Part shown: piece by piece, positions 56,628 to 64,000 of the stretch
Position numbering within the stretch: the stretch's first letter is position 1
How the letters are laid out: each line of letters starts with the position of its first letter
Position numbers and translations under genes: made by a program
The notes under the pieces: model-generated
The model's database searches: none
What the model was told of the DNA's origin: nothing
The model's input: only the letters and a program-made list of their open reading frames with translations
Assembly (NCBI GenBank): GCA_043780595.1
Contig: JAYWCL010000130.1
Location: 11,114 to 75,113, forward strand
Length of the DNA stretch: 64,000 nt
Reading direction: 5' to 3'
From: Limnoglobus sp043780595
Lineage (GTDB): Bacteria; Planctomycetota; Planctomycetia; Gemmatales; Gemmataceae

Positions 56628-57419
56628 ATGACCGTATTGCGGATTCGTACGCTAATCGCCTGCCTCGGGCTGTCGCTCGTCGCCTTCGGTTCCAACGCTG
56701 CCGTGGCACAACCCAAATGGGTGACAATTCAAGGGCAAGTCAAACTGTCCAATCCGAAGCTCCTGGCACTTGCGAAACCGGCGCTACTGAACGTCACCGC
56801 TGATGTGGCACACTGCCAGTCGAAGGGGCCACTAACTGCCGAAGACCTGATCGTCAACCCAAAGAACGGTGGCGTCAAGAACGTCTGGGTGTACCTGAAA
56901 CCCGCGGATGGGGACACCTTCGCACCCGCAGCGATCCATCCGGCTTTGGCGAACGCGAAGCCGAAAGAAATCGTGATCGATCAACCGTGCTGCCAGTTCA
57001 TCCCGCGGGTGTTTGCGGCCCGCACTGGCGATACGCTGCTCATCAAGAACAGCTCGCCGGTCCCGCACAACACGAACTTCAACTCGGACGATCTCTCGTT
57101 CAACCAGACCATCGCGGCGGGTGGTGAATACAAGCCCGAAAAGGCCTTGAAAGCACAACGTACGCAAGCAATTTACGCCTGCAACATCCACCCGTGGATG
57201 AAGGGTTACGTCATGATCTTCGACCACCCGTACTACGCCGTGACCGATGCCGATGGCAAGTACGAAATCAAGGACGCCCCCGCCGGTGCGATTCGCGTCT
57301 TCTATCGCCACGAGGGTGGCTACCACAAAGGTAAAGACGGCTCAAAAGGCTTCCCGAACAACCTCGCAGGCGCAACGATGGAGTTGAAGCCAATCGACCT
57401 GGAACTTACAGCGAAATAA
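56628..57419 (+). CDS. exported blue-copper (cupredoxin)-like protein
   Basis: I start at ATG 56628 (GGAG 6 nt upstream), giving 263 residues with a signal peptide (RTLIACLGLSLVAFGSNAAVAQ). The body looks like a cupredoxin: one His in NSSPVPHNTNF (about 150), then Cys, His and Met in YACNIHPWMKGYVMIFD (about 186-202). This is the H...C-x2-H-x2-M set of a type 1 copper site. A carboxypeptidase-regulatory-like tail follows (AVTDADGKYEIKDAPAGAIR). It is probably a periplasmic electron carrier or copper-binding protein. The next gene is gamma-glutamyltransferase. Confidence 0.8.
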   Translation: MTVLRIRTLIACLGLSLVAFGSNAAVAQPKWVTIQGQVKLSNPKLLALAKPALLNVTADVAHCQSKGPLTAEDLIVNPKNGGVKNVWVYLKPADGDTFAPAAIHPALANAKPKEIVIDQPCCQFIPRVFAARTGDTLLIKNSSPVPHNTNFNSDDLSFNQTIAAGGEYKPEKALKAQRTQAIYACNIHPWMKGYVMIFDHPYYAVTDADGKYEIKDAPAGAIRVFYRHEGGYHKGKDGSKGFPNNLAGATMELKPIDLELTAK

Positions 57420-57501
57420 CGCGTTCGCGGACGAACTCGTAGCCGCAGGCGAAAAACTTGCGGCTACCGTTGTGGATAATCACTCGAGGATTGTCGCCAC
57501 C

Positions 57502-59154
57502 ATGAGAACGCTGTTCGCACTTCTTTTTTGCAGCACATTTGTCTCCGCACAATCGCCCCGTCCTGCGGTCGAAGCCGTAAATGGCATGGTGGTCTGCGTC
57601 TGCCCGATTGCGGCCGATGTGGGCGTGAACGTATTGAAGGGTGGCGGCAACGCCGTCGATGCGGCCGTGGCGGTGGCATTCGCGGAGGCGGTCACGTGGC
57701 CGGAAGCGGGGAACATCGGCGGCGGAGGCTTCATGCTCGTCGATCCGGGTCCGAGCAAGGAACCGACTTTCTTCGACTACCGCGAAACCGCACCGGCACT
57801 GGCGACGAAAACGCTATTCGCCGACGGCAAAACCGACTGGACTTCGCACAAAGCGGTCGGCGTACCCGGCACCGTTCGCGGCATGGAACTCGCGCACAAG
57901 CGGTTCGGCACGAAGCCCTGGAAAGAGCTCGTCATGCCCGCCGTTCTGCTTGCGGAGAACGGCTTCCTCGTCGATGCGCCGCTCGCACGGCGGCTCAACG
58001 GCATCTTCAACGATGGCAAGTCGAACAACGCCGAGTTTCGTCGCGTTTACAGCAAGCCGAAGTGGAAAAGTGGCGACCGCTTGATGCTTCCCGATCTCGG
58101 GAAAACGCTGCGTGCGATCGCGGAGAACGGGCCGGATGCGTTCTACACCGGCGAACTCGCGGGGAAGCTCGAAGCCGAGATGCAGGCCCATGGTGGGCTG
58201 ATCACACGCGCCGATCTGGCCGTGTACAAAGCGATCGAACGCAAGCCCCTTCGCGGCACCTATCGCGGCTACGAACTGATCGCGCCGCCCCCGCCGAGTT
58301 CGGGCGGCATCGCGATCATCGAAGCCTTGAACATTCTCGAACAGTTCGAGATTGCGAAGACGCCGCGTGCCGACGCACTCACGATGCACCGCATCGCCGA
58401 GGCCCAACGCCGTGCCTTCGCCGACCGTGCCCGCTACCTCGGCGACCCGGATTTCACCCAGATTCCGGGGCACATTATCACCAAGGAATATGCGAAAACC
58501 CTCGCCGCGAGCATTGCTGCGAAGGCGACGAAAAGCGAAACGCTGACGCCGGAGATTGCGATTCGCGATGGCAGCACCGACACGACGCACTTTTCCATCG
58601 TCGACAAGAACGGCATGGCGGTGTCGAACACGTACACCCTCGAAAACTCGTTCGGCAGCCGCATCGTCGCGCCCGGCCTCGGTTACATTTTGAACAACGA
58701 GATGACCGACTTCAACCCCATCCCCGGCGTCACGACCCGCTCCGGCAAGATCGGCACCGAGCCGAATACGGTCGCACCCGGCAAGCGAATGCTCAGCTCG
58801 ATGGCACCGATGATCGTGCGAAAAGACGGCAAACTGTACCTCGTTACGGGTAGCCCCGGTGGGCGAACGATCATCAACACGGTGCTATGCGTGATGATTA
58901 ACGTGCTCGATTACGACATGGACATGCAGGCCGCCGTCGATGCTCCGCGGCAACATCATCAGTGGTTCCCGGACCGCCTCGCCATCGAAGATTTCCTGAC
59001 GAATGACACCGCGGTGTCGCGGCTGAAGGCAATGGGCCACGATGTCATCGGCCACAAACAAGGCGATGCCCACACGATCCGGATCGACCCAAAAACCGGT
59101 CGCTACCAAGGGGCCGCCGACACGCGATTGAACGGCAAAGCCGCAGGGTACTGA
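57502..59154 (+). CDS. ggt: gamma-glutamyltransferase
   Basis: I start at ATG 57502 (550 residues; GAGGA 11 nt upstream). A signal peptide (MRTLFALLFCSTFVSAQ) is followed by the Ntn-hydrolase domain: GGNAVDAAVAVAFAEAVTWP, GVPGTVRGMELAHKRFG, APPPPSSGG. The autoprocessing/nucleophile Thr is in DGSTDTTHFSIVDKNGMAVS, and the small-subunit motifs are ENSFGSRI and TGSPGGRTIINTV. It cleaves glutathione and related gamma-glutamyl compounds outside the cytoplasm after self-cleavage into two subunits. Length and motifs are normal. Confidence 0.93.
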   Translation: MRTLFALLFCSTFVSAQSPRPAVEAVNGMVVCVCPIAADVGVNVLKGGGNAVDAAVAVAFAEAVTWPEAGNIGGGGFMLVDPGPSKEPTFFDYRETAPALATKTLFADGKTDWTSHKAVGVPGTVRGMELAHKRFGTKPWKELVMPAVLLAENGFLVDAPLARRLNGIFNDGKSNNAEFRRVYSKPKWKSGDRLMLPDLGKTLRAIAENGPDAFYTGELAGKLEAEMQAHGGLITRADLAVYKAIERKPLRGTYRGYELIAPPPPSSGGIAIIEALNILEQFEIAKTPRADALTMHRIAEAQRRAFADRARYLGDPDFTQIPGHIITKEYAKTLAASIAAKATKSETLTPEIAIRDGSTDTTHFSIVDKNGMAVSNTYTLENSFGSRIVAPGLGYILNNEMTDFNPIPGVTTRSGKIGTEPNTVAPGKRMLSSMAPMIVRKDGKLYLVTGSPGGRTIINTVLCVMINVLDYDMDMQAAVDAPRQHHQWFPDRLAIEDFLTNDTAVSRLKAMGHDVIGHKQGDAHTIRIDPKTGRYQGAADTRLNGKAAGY

Positions 59155-59379
59155 GAATGCGAAACGGAACCGCAGATAACTTTGACCGAGTTTGACAATC
59201 CCACTGTCGCCCTCAAACATCGACATATTCTTGTTCGGCGGAAGTAGCGAAACAACTCGAAGCGTGTCGGCGAGATCGCGTTACTGTCGAATAACAACTC
59301 GAAATGGATCGAATCGCACTTCCACTTTGCGATTGTTCCCGTTTAGCCGCGCCGCGTAGTCTTCGCAGCGAAGCGTGGG

Positions 59380-60096
59380 CTATCTCTTCCTTCGATCGAG
59401 TTCGATCTGATACGGCTCGATTCGTTTTGTCAGTGTCGCAATCTTGTTTTCAATTGACTTGATCTCGCCACCTTTTCCACCGTCGGCCTGAATAAAGGCA
59501 GTAAAACGCTCGATGTCTGATTGGAACGATTTGATTTCCGCGTTGCCCATCTCCACGACAAAATTGAGATCCGCGTCCGAAAACCAAGAGGTATCATCGA
59601 ACCCAAGCGTCGCGAACGACTGAAACAATCGGGTGTGTAGGTCTCGTTGAAAGTCGATGTGGAGCTTCGCGAATCGGTGCTTTTCGACAAACGCCGCCCG
59701 CAGATCGGGCTTCTGAGATACTTCGATGGTGTGAATACTGTCGAATCGCGCGGCGAACCGGCCTTCCGATTCCTTCCCGAAGAGTTGTCCCAAGTAAAAC
59801 ACGTCAGGCGAGCCATTTCCGTCACGTAGTTGGGTCAGGAAATCGACAGCCCGAGCCAGAGTTTTTATGTCGGCGGGAGTTTGGGGCGGGAGTTTTTCAA
59901 CGGCAGCCACCACGACCGACTTCTTGTGGGCTGTCACGCAAGGTCGGGACAACACAAGACAGATATCGTTCTTATAAACTACAGACTCTCCCCCAGTCAA
60001 CGCATCCGTCTTACCGGTGAGAAAGAGCTTCACACCACGAAGTAGGTCGCCTTGATTAAGGGGTTCGACAGATATATGCGGTTCAATGATCGGCAT
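59380..60096 (-). CDS. protein of unknown function (238 aa), second gene of a two-gene unit
   Basis: I do not recognise this protein. From ATG 60096 it starts MPIIEPHISVEPLNQGDLLR and contains CLVLSRPCVTAHKKSVVVAA, a small beta-barrel-like start reminiscent of, but not matching, MazF/PemK-type folds, followed by a helical C-terminal half with SIENKIATLTKRIEPYQIEL (coiled coil). There is no signal peptide. Its start overlaps the end of the 72-residue gene upstream, which points to co-translation and perhaps a small/large protein pair such as an antitoxin-toxin or two-part defence unit; no evidence beyond architecture. Confidence 0.6.
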   Translation of the reverse strand: MPIIEPHISVEPLNQGDLLRGVKLFLTGKTDALTGGESVVYKNDICLVLSRPCVTAHKKSVVVAAVEKLPPQTPADIKTLARAVDFLTQLRDGNGSPDVFYLGQLFGKESEGRFAARFDSIHTIEVSQKPDLRAAFVEKHRFAKLHIDFQRDLHTRLFQSFATLGFDDTSWFSDADLNFVVEMGNAEIKSFQSDIERFTAFIQADGGKGGEIKSIENKIATLTKRIEPYQIELDRRKR

Positions 60097-60301
60097 CAAA
60101 CACGGCCAAGTAACTCCGGATGGCTTCAGAGACGATATATTTTTCCTCGTCCCAAACGAAGACCAAGGGTTCGAGGAAGTTTTCTACTTCCGGTTTTACG
60201 ACGGGTTCGACGGTCAAAACGGTTTCGCGTGCAGTTTGATGCACTTCGGGTGGAAGTATTGTTGCAGTCGTTGGTTCGCAGGTTGTCGCTATAGAAGCCA
60301 T
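60083..60301 (-). CDS. small protein of unknown function (72 aa), first gene of a two-gene unit
   Basis: The acidic 72-residue product (MASIATTCEPTTATILPPEV ... FVWDEEKYIVSEAIRSYLAV) has no known domain. The region upstream on the minus strand is AT-rich (TATAATATATATAG), with a short hairpin CCTCA/TGAGG just before the start codon. Its last 14-17 nt overlap the next gene. Both genes differ from their neighbours in being a compact unknown pair. Confidence 0.55.
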   Translation of the reverse strand: MASIATTCEPTTATILPPEVHQTARETVLTVEPVVKPEVENFLEPLVFVWDEEKYIVSEAIRSYLAVFDADH

Positions 60302-60371
60302 AAGAACCTCAGCGAAATGAGGACGTTACACCACTATATATATTATACTACCTGCAAAACCACGTCGACCC

Positions 60372-61334
60372 CTAATTCCGGCGCGGCCAGTTTTGTGCGC
60401 CGGAGCCGCCGCCGTTTTGGCCGGGCTTGGTCGTTAGCACTTCCTGAGCGCGGCGTTGGAACTTCGACATTTGTTCCCGCAGAGTGGCGTCGCCGCGTTG
60501 CATGATCTCGAGTTCGTGCTGGATTTCTGCACTCAGTCGCTTGAGTTCGGTCTCTTGACGGGCCATCAGTGCGCGTTCGCGGGCCATCGCCACTTCCATA
60601 TCGCGCATCTGCTTTTCGAGCGATTCTTCGTCGTCGCGCAACTGCTTGCGTTCGTCTTGGAGCCTCGTGCGTTCCTGGTTCTGCCGTGCGGCCTCTTGCT
60701 CGAGTTCGTCGGCCCAATCTTCGAGTTCGGTCTTCGTCTTCGGCGGACCCGATGGCGTCGTGTGGCCGAGTGTACCGGCGGAAATCTGCTCTTCGATCTG
60801 CTGCAACTGTCCGCTCAGTTCGTCGACCGCCTGTTGCTTTTCGGCGATCTGATTCTGATGCTCTTGCTTGGCCCGCGCGAAAACCTGTTCGGTGTCGCTC
60901 GCTTCTTGCAAAAGGTGCTTCATCTCGCCGAGGAGGACGCGAAGTTCCTTGTTTTCGGACTTCAGCCGTAACACTTCCGGACTCGGCCCATCGGTCGAGG
61001 GAATATCGGCACTGTACGAAGACGCACCGGGGGTGTATCGCGAACCCGGCGTCGCCCATTTGTTCGCGACTTTCGGCGCAAAACCGGCGGCGGGTTCATC
61101 GGGCACGGACGGCCCCGCGATCTGCGATGCCACCGAGGGCATTCGCAATTTTCGGAGCATCTCTTCGGTGGAAGAGATGATGCTACCAGTACTTGCGGTT
61201 TCCGTAGCCGATTGATTGTCGATTGGCATGGCCGACGGAACGCCGAGCGGCGGCGGTGTGGAAGCGAGCAAGCGGCGGCGCAATTCGGCGGCAGAAATCG
61301 AAGGTGGCGGGTCGGGGGTATACTGGTTCGCCAT
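60372..61334 (-). CDS. coiled-coil protein of unknown function
   Basis: The 320-residue protein has a Pro/Ser/Thr-rich, probably disordered N-terminal third (about 1-120: PPSISAAELRRRLLASTPPP and later SYSADIPSTDGPSP). A long coiled coil follows (about 122-305) of E/Q/L/R heptads such as LRLKSENKELRVLLGEMKHL and ELKRLSAEIQHELEIMQR, with a Gly-rich tail. There is no signal peptide or membrane helix. It may be a structural or scaffold protein. AAGGAG lies before the start codon, supporting 61334. Confidence 0.7.
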   Translation of the reverse strand: MANQYTPDPPPSISAAELRRRLLASTPPPLGVPSAMPIDNQSATETASTGSIISSTEEMLRKLRMPSVASQIAGPSVPDEPAAGFAPKVANKWATPGSRYTPGASSYSADIPSTDGPSPEVLRLKSENKELRVLLGEMKHLLQEASDTEQVFARAKQEHQNQIAEKQQAVDELSGQLQQIEEQISAGTLGHTTPSGPPKTKTELEDWADELEQEAARQNQERTRLQDERKQLRDDEESLEKQMRDMEVAMARERALMARQETELKRLSAEIQHELEIMQRGDATLREQMSKFQRRAQEVLTTKPGQNGGGSGAQNWPRRN

Positions 61335-61664
61335 CCGGGTGGCTCTCCTTGGGAGTTCGTCTGGTGTCGGGCGGGCGGGCCGAGCGTGTAAACATTTTGA
61401 ACCAACCCAATGAAGCCTAGATCGGCGTTAGATCAAGTCAAGCCAAAACCGCCATATCGTCGCGCCCGTTCGATAGTTAAGAAAGTTAAACTCGTCGTCG
61501 CCGAAAGTTTAGCCGATAGCGAACCCGATCGCATCATCGCATTGTCGTTCATGCCAAGATATTCCGCACGACTGTCCACGACACTTGAGTATCGACGTAC
61601 ATTCGCGTATCGTAATCGCATCTGGTGCTCATATTGCTTGCCTCTCCCATTTTCGAGGTTCACC
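61335..61664. other. divergent intergenic region
   Basis: About 330 bp between the start of the coiled-coil gene (minus) and the start of the VPA protein gene (plus); it must hold both promoters. I see no repeat element, hairpin with a T-run, or small gene that I can support. Confidence 0.5.
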
Positions 61665-64000
61665 ATGCGTCACTCTCTTCTGCTGATGCGACAATCGAAA
61701 CGCAAACCGTTTCTCGGCGTCGAACTCCTCGAAGGTCGCGACGTGCCGGCGACGTTCACCGTCACCACCCTCGCTGACGCCGGGGCTGGCAGCCTGCGGG
61801 ATGCGATCAACTTGGCCGACGCCGTCACAAACGCTGACACCATCGTGTTCGCCGGTGCCGCGGTCGGAGGCACGATCAACCTCTCGACGTTCATCAACCT
61901 GCCGGCCAGCACCACGGCCGTGCTACAGCCAGCCGGGCCAAGTGCGTTTCTGATCACCAGTCCAATCACCATCGTCGGGTCCGGCGAGACGATCACCCGC
62001 AGCGGAGCGACGGCCTTCCGCCTGTTTCAGGTGACGGCCGATGGCAACCTGACACTCCAGAACCTGACCCTGACCAACGGCCTGGCCCAAGGCGGGGCCG
62101 GCGGGGCCGGCGGGGGCGGAGCGGCGGGGTTCGGCGGGGCGATCTACAACCAGGGGACTCTGACTATCACCGGCAGCACACTGACGGGGAACCAAGCGAT
62201 CGGCGGCGGGGCGAACACCGGCAACGGCTCCAGCGGCGGCCTTGGCTTTGCCGGGCCAAGCGATGGGAGCGGCTTCGGCGGCGGCCCGAACGGCGGCGGC
62301 CCGAACGGCGGCGGCGGCGGCTTCGGCGGCGGCGGCGGCTTCGGCAGCTTCGGCGGCGGCAGCGGCGGACCCGGCGGCTTCGGCGGCGGCGGCGGTGGTG
62401 GCGGTGACGGTGGTGGAGGCGGTGGTGGTGGCGGCTTCGGCGGCGGCGGCGGTGCCGGCAACGGCGGCGGCGGTGGCGGAGGCGGACCCGGCGGCTTCGG
62501 CGGCTTCGGCAACGGTGGATCGGGGCTCGGCGGCGGCGGTGGATCGGGGCTCGGCGGGGCGGTGTTCAACCAGGGCGGGACCATCACCCTCACCAACAGC
62601 ACCCTCACCGCGAACACCGCCCAGGCCGGGAACTCCTCGGGCGGTGGCCGGCAGGGGTACGCGGGCGGCGGCGCGCTGTTCAACCTGAACGGTGCCCTCA
62701 CCCTGACCAACGTCACCGTCGCCGGGAACACCGTCGCCCCTGGGACCGGCGGGCAGCCCTTCTTCTCCGCCGGGGGTGCCCTGTATAACGCTTCGGTCAA
62801 CGTCGGGACCAGCACCTCGACCCAGATTGCTACCGTCACCGTCGCCAATAGCATCCTCGCCAACACGACCGGCGGGCGGGTCGACGTGGTGAACGACACG
62901 AGTACGAATCCCACGGGAACCGCGACGATCAACGCCACCGGGCCGAACATCGTCTCGAACGCGGTGGTGAATGTCGGCGGCACGGCGTCCCCATTCACGG
63001 TGACGGACCCGAACCTCGGTGCTCTGCTAAACAACGGCGGGTTCACGTTCACGATGCTCCCGCGGCCCGGTAGCCCGGCGATCGACGCCGGGAGCAACGC
63101 CGCAGCCGGTGGGTTGCCCACCGACCAGCGGGGGGCCGGGTTCGTTCGCGTCTCGAACGGGACGGTGGACATCGGCGCGGTCGAGGTCCAGCCCGCTCCG
63201 GTCGCGGTGATCGTGGCCCCGGCGTCGCTCCCGAACGGGCGAGTCGGTACGGCCTACAGCCAGACGATCACCGCGTCCGGGCCGCCCGGCCCATTCACCT
63301 TCGCCGTTACCGCCGGGAGCCTGCCCGCCGGCCTATCGCTGAGCAGTGCGGGAGCGCTGTCCGGCACCCCAACGGTGGCCGCGACCGCGAGCTTCACCGT
63401 GACCGCGACCAGCCCCGCTCTCGGGACTGGCAGCCAAGCGTACAACCTCACGATCAACACGCTGCCGCCACCACCGCCTCCGCCACCGAATACGCCGCCC
63501 ACCATCTCGGATGTGACCAATCAAACCACCAACGGAGCCACGGTCGGGCCGCTGGCGTTCACCGTCGGCGATGCGGAAACGCCCGTTGCGACGTTGACCG
63601 TCGCGGGGCAATCGAACAATCCGACGCTGATATCGAGCGTGGTTGTCGGTGGCAGCGGGGCGAATCGCACCGTGACGGTGACTCCCGTATCCGGTCAAAG
63701 TGGCACGGCCACGATCGCGCTGTTCGTGCAGGATGGAAATGGAGCCAGCGCCACGGATACCTTCACGGTGACGGTCGATCCCACATCGCCACCGCCGCCA
63801 CCACCTCCGCCGCCACCACCACCGCCACCGCCGCCGCCGCCGCCACCACCACCACCGCCTCCGCCACCTCAGGGAACGGTCAAGCCGGTCCTCGTCGGGT
63901 TCCCGCAGTTTGGAGTCGGTGCCGATACGGGTGCGGGCAGTGCGACGCTGTTCAACGCGGATAAATCGGTGCGGTTCGCCGTCGCTCCCTTCGGCAATTT
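61665..64000 (+). CDS. secreted parallel-beta-helix/Ig-like protein with VPA N-terminus (3' truncated by window)
   Basis: From ATG 61665 (GAGG 7 nt upstream) the frame stays open to the window end. Residues about 17-30 read LGVELLEGRDVPAT, the VPA signature. A CSLREA/choice-of-anchor-Q-type segment follows (TLADAGAGSLRDAINLAD, with DIGAVEV near 63170), a parallel beta helix with LTLTNVTVAGNT repeats. A very Gly-rich insertion lies at 62085-62560 (GGGGGFGGGG-type). Next are a putative Ig domain (about 63183-63450, LPAGLSLSSAGALSGTPTV), a run of about 26 prolines (63781-63870) and the beginning of the same FG-GAP module as in the genes at 14456 and 45325 (FGVGADTGAGSATLF). It is probably a large surface protein. 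Confidence 0.82.
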   Translation, partial: MRHSLLLMRQSKRKPFLGVELLEGRDVPATFTVTTLADAGAGSLRDAINLADAVTNADTIVFAGAAVGGTINLSTFINLPASTTAVLQPAGPSAFLITSPITIVGSGETITRSGATAFRLFQVTADGNLTLQNLTLTNGLAQGGAGGAGGGGAAGFGGAIYNQGTLTITGSTLTGNQAIGGGANTGNGSSGGLGFAGPSDGSGFGGGPNGGGPNGGGGGFGGGGGFGSFGGGSGGPGGFGGGGGGGGDGGGGGGGGGFGGGGGAGNGGGGGGGGPGGFGGFGNGGSGLGGGGGSGLGGAVFNQGGTITLTNSTLTANTAQAGNSSGGGRQGYAGGGALFNLNGALTLTNVTVAGNTVAPGTGGQPFFSAGGALYNASVNVGTSTSTQIATVTVANSILANTTGGRVDVVNDTSTNPTGTATINATGPNIVSNAVVNVGGTASPFTVTDPNLGALLNNGGFTFTMLPRPGSPAIDAGSNAAAGGLPTDQRGAGFVRVSNGTVDIGAVEVQPAPVAVIVAPASLPNGRVGTAYSQTITASGPPGPFTFAVTAGSLPAGLSLSSAGALSGTPTVAATASFTVTATSPALGTGSQAYNLTINTLPPPPPPPPNTPPTISDVTNQTTNGATVGPLAFTVGDAETPVATLTVAGQSNNPTLISSVVVGGSGANRTVTVTPVSGQSGTATIALFVQDGNGASATDTFTVTVDPTSPPPPPPPPPPPPPPPPPPPPPPPPPPPQGTVKPVLVGFPQFGVGADTGAGSATLFNADKSVRFAVAPFGN

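Noticed and set aside
62144..63172. Proline-rich 342-residue minus-strand frame
   Set aside because: Antisense of the Gly-rich segment of the gene at 61665; the proline runs mirror GGC/GGT codons.
1..64000. tRNA or rRNA genes
   Set aside because: I looked for T-arm GGTTCGAATCC-like words with matching acceptor stems and for rRNA landmarks and found none that I could fold convincingly; a dedicated tRNA scan would decide.

Overview
The window looks like a planctomycete chromosome, most likely of the Gemmataceae or a close relative. The evidence is the lineage-flavoured gene content: PVC-type cytochrome c/HEAT/beta-propeller protein, DUF1501 Tat protein, formylglycine-generating enzyme, PEP-CTERM-like protein, a TIGR03000-like repeat protein, zinc-ribbon Ser/Thr kinase, and giant secreted proteins that start with an L-E-x-R-x-V-P-A signature. 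There are no rRNA or tRNA genes, no CRISPR array and no intact mobile element that I can see.

Layout. 1-1377: 3' part of a GH94-type glycoside phosphorylase/cyclic glucan synthase. 1460-6722: a compact envelope-stress locus. Three well-formed sigma-54 promoters precede a 68-aa protein, a DUF1328/holin-like/membrane-protein cluster and a LEA-like membrane-associated protein, and they surround a sigma-54 activator (3033-4466). A hybrid histidine kinase follows. 6723-7911: gene-free, packed with intergenic repeats. 7912-9024: CoA-binding protein and an ABC ATPase. 9116-12825 (minus): alpha ribosomal operon rpmJ-rpsM-rpsK-rpsD-rpoA-rplQ with heptamer repeats in its spacers, and a glycosyltransferase upstream. 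14456-25966: a 3836-aa secreted multidomain protein. 26077-29512 (minus): MacB-like ABC exporter. 29788-34415: PEP-CTERM protein, formylglycine-generating enzyme, divergent CysA, ABC-2 permease. 34417-45295: Cys-rich TIGR03000-like protein, TPR protein, cytochrome protein, sugar isomerase-like protein, a broken Abi_2 gene, WD40 protein and cysteine desulfurase. 45325-49654: sugar dehydrogenase/FG-GAP surface protein and DUF1501 protein. 49987-52631 (minus): Ser/Thr kinase with two small unknown genes. 52815-59154: recA, flippase, HisN-like phosphatase, blue-copper protein, gamma-glutamyltransferase. 59380-61334 (minus): two unknown overlapping genes and a coiled-coil protein. 61665-end: a third VPA-type surface protein, cut by the window edge.

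The most interesting signals are: (1) the sigma-54-controlled envelope-stress locus; (2) a dispersed element of about 350 bp present three times (4558, 35286 and, inverted, 42553), with terminal inverted repeats and internal 21-bp tandem units, one copy of which supplies the stop codon of a neighbouring gene; (3) three unrelated surface proteins that share both an N-terminal VPA signature and a C-terminal FG-GAP-type module, which suggests a common export or anchoring route. All functional statements are inferred from sequence reading alone; no database search was run.
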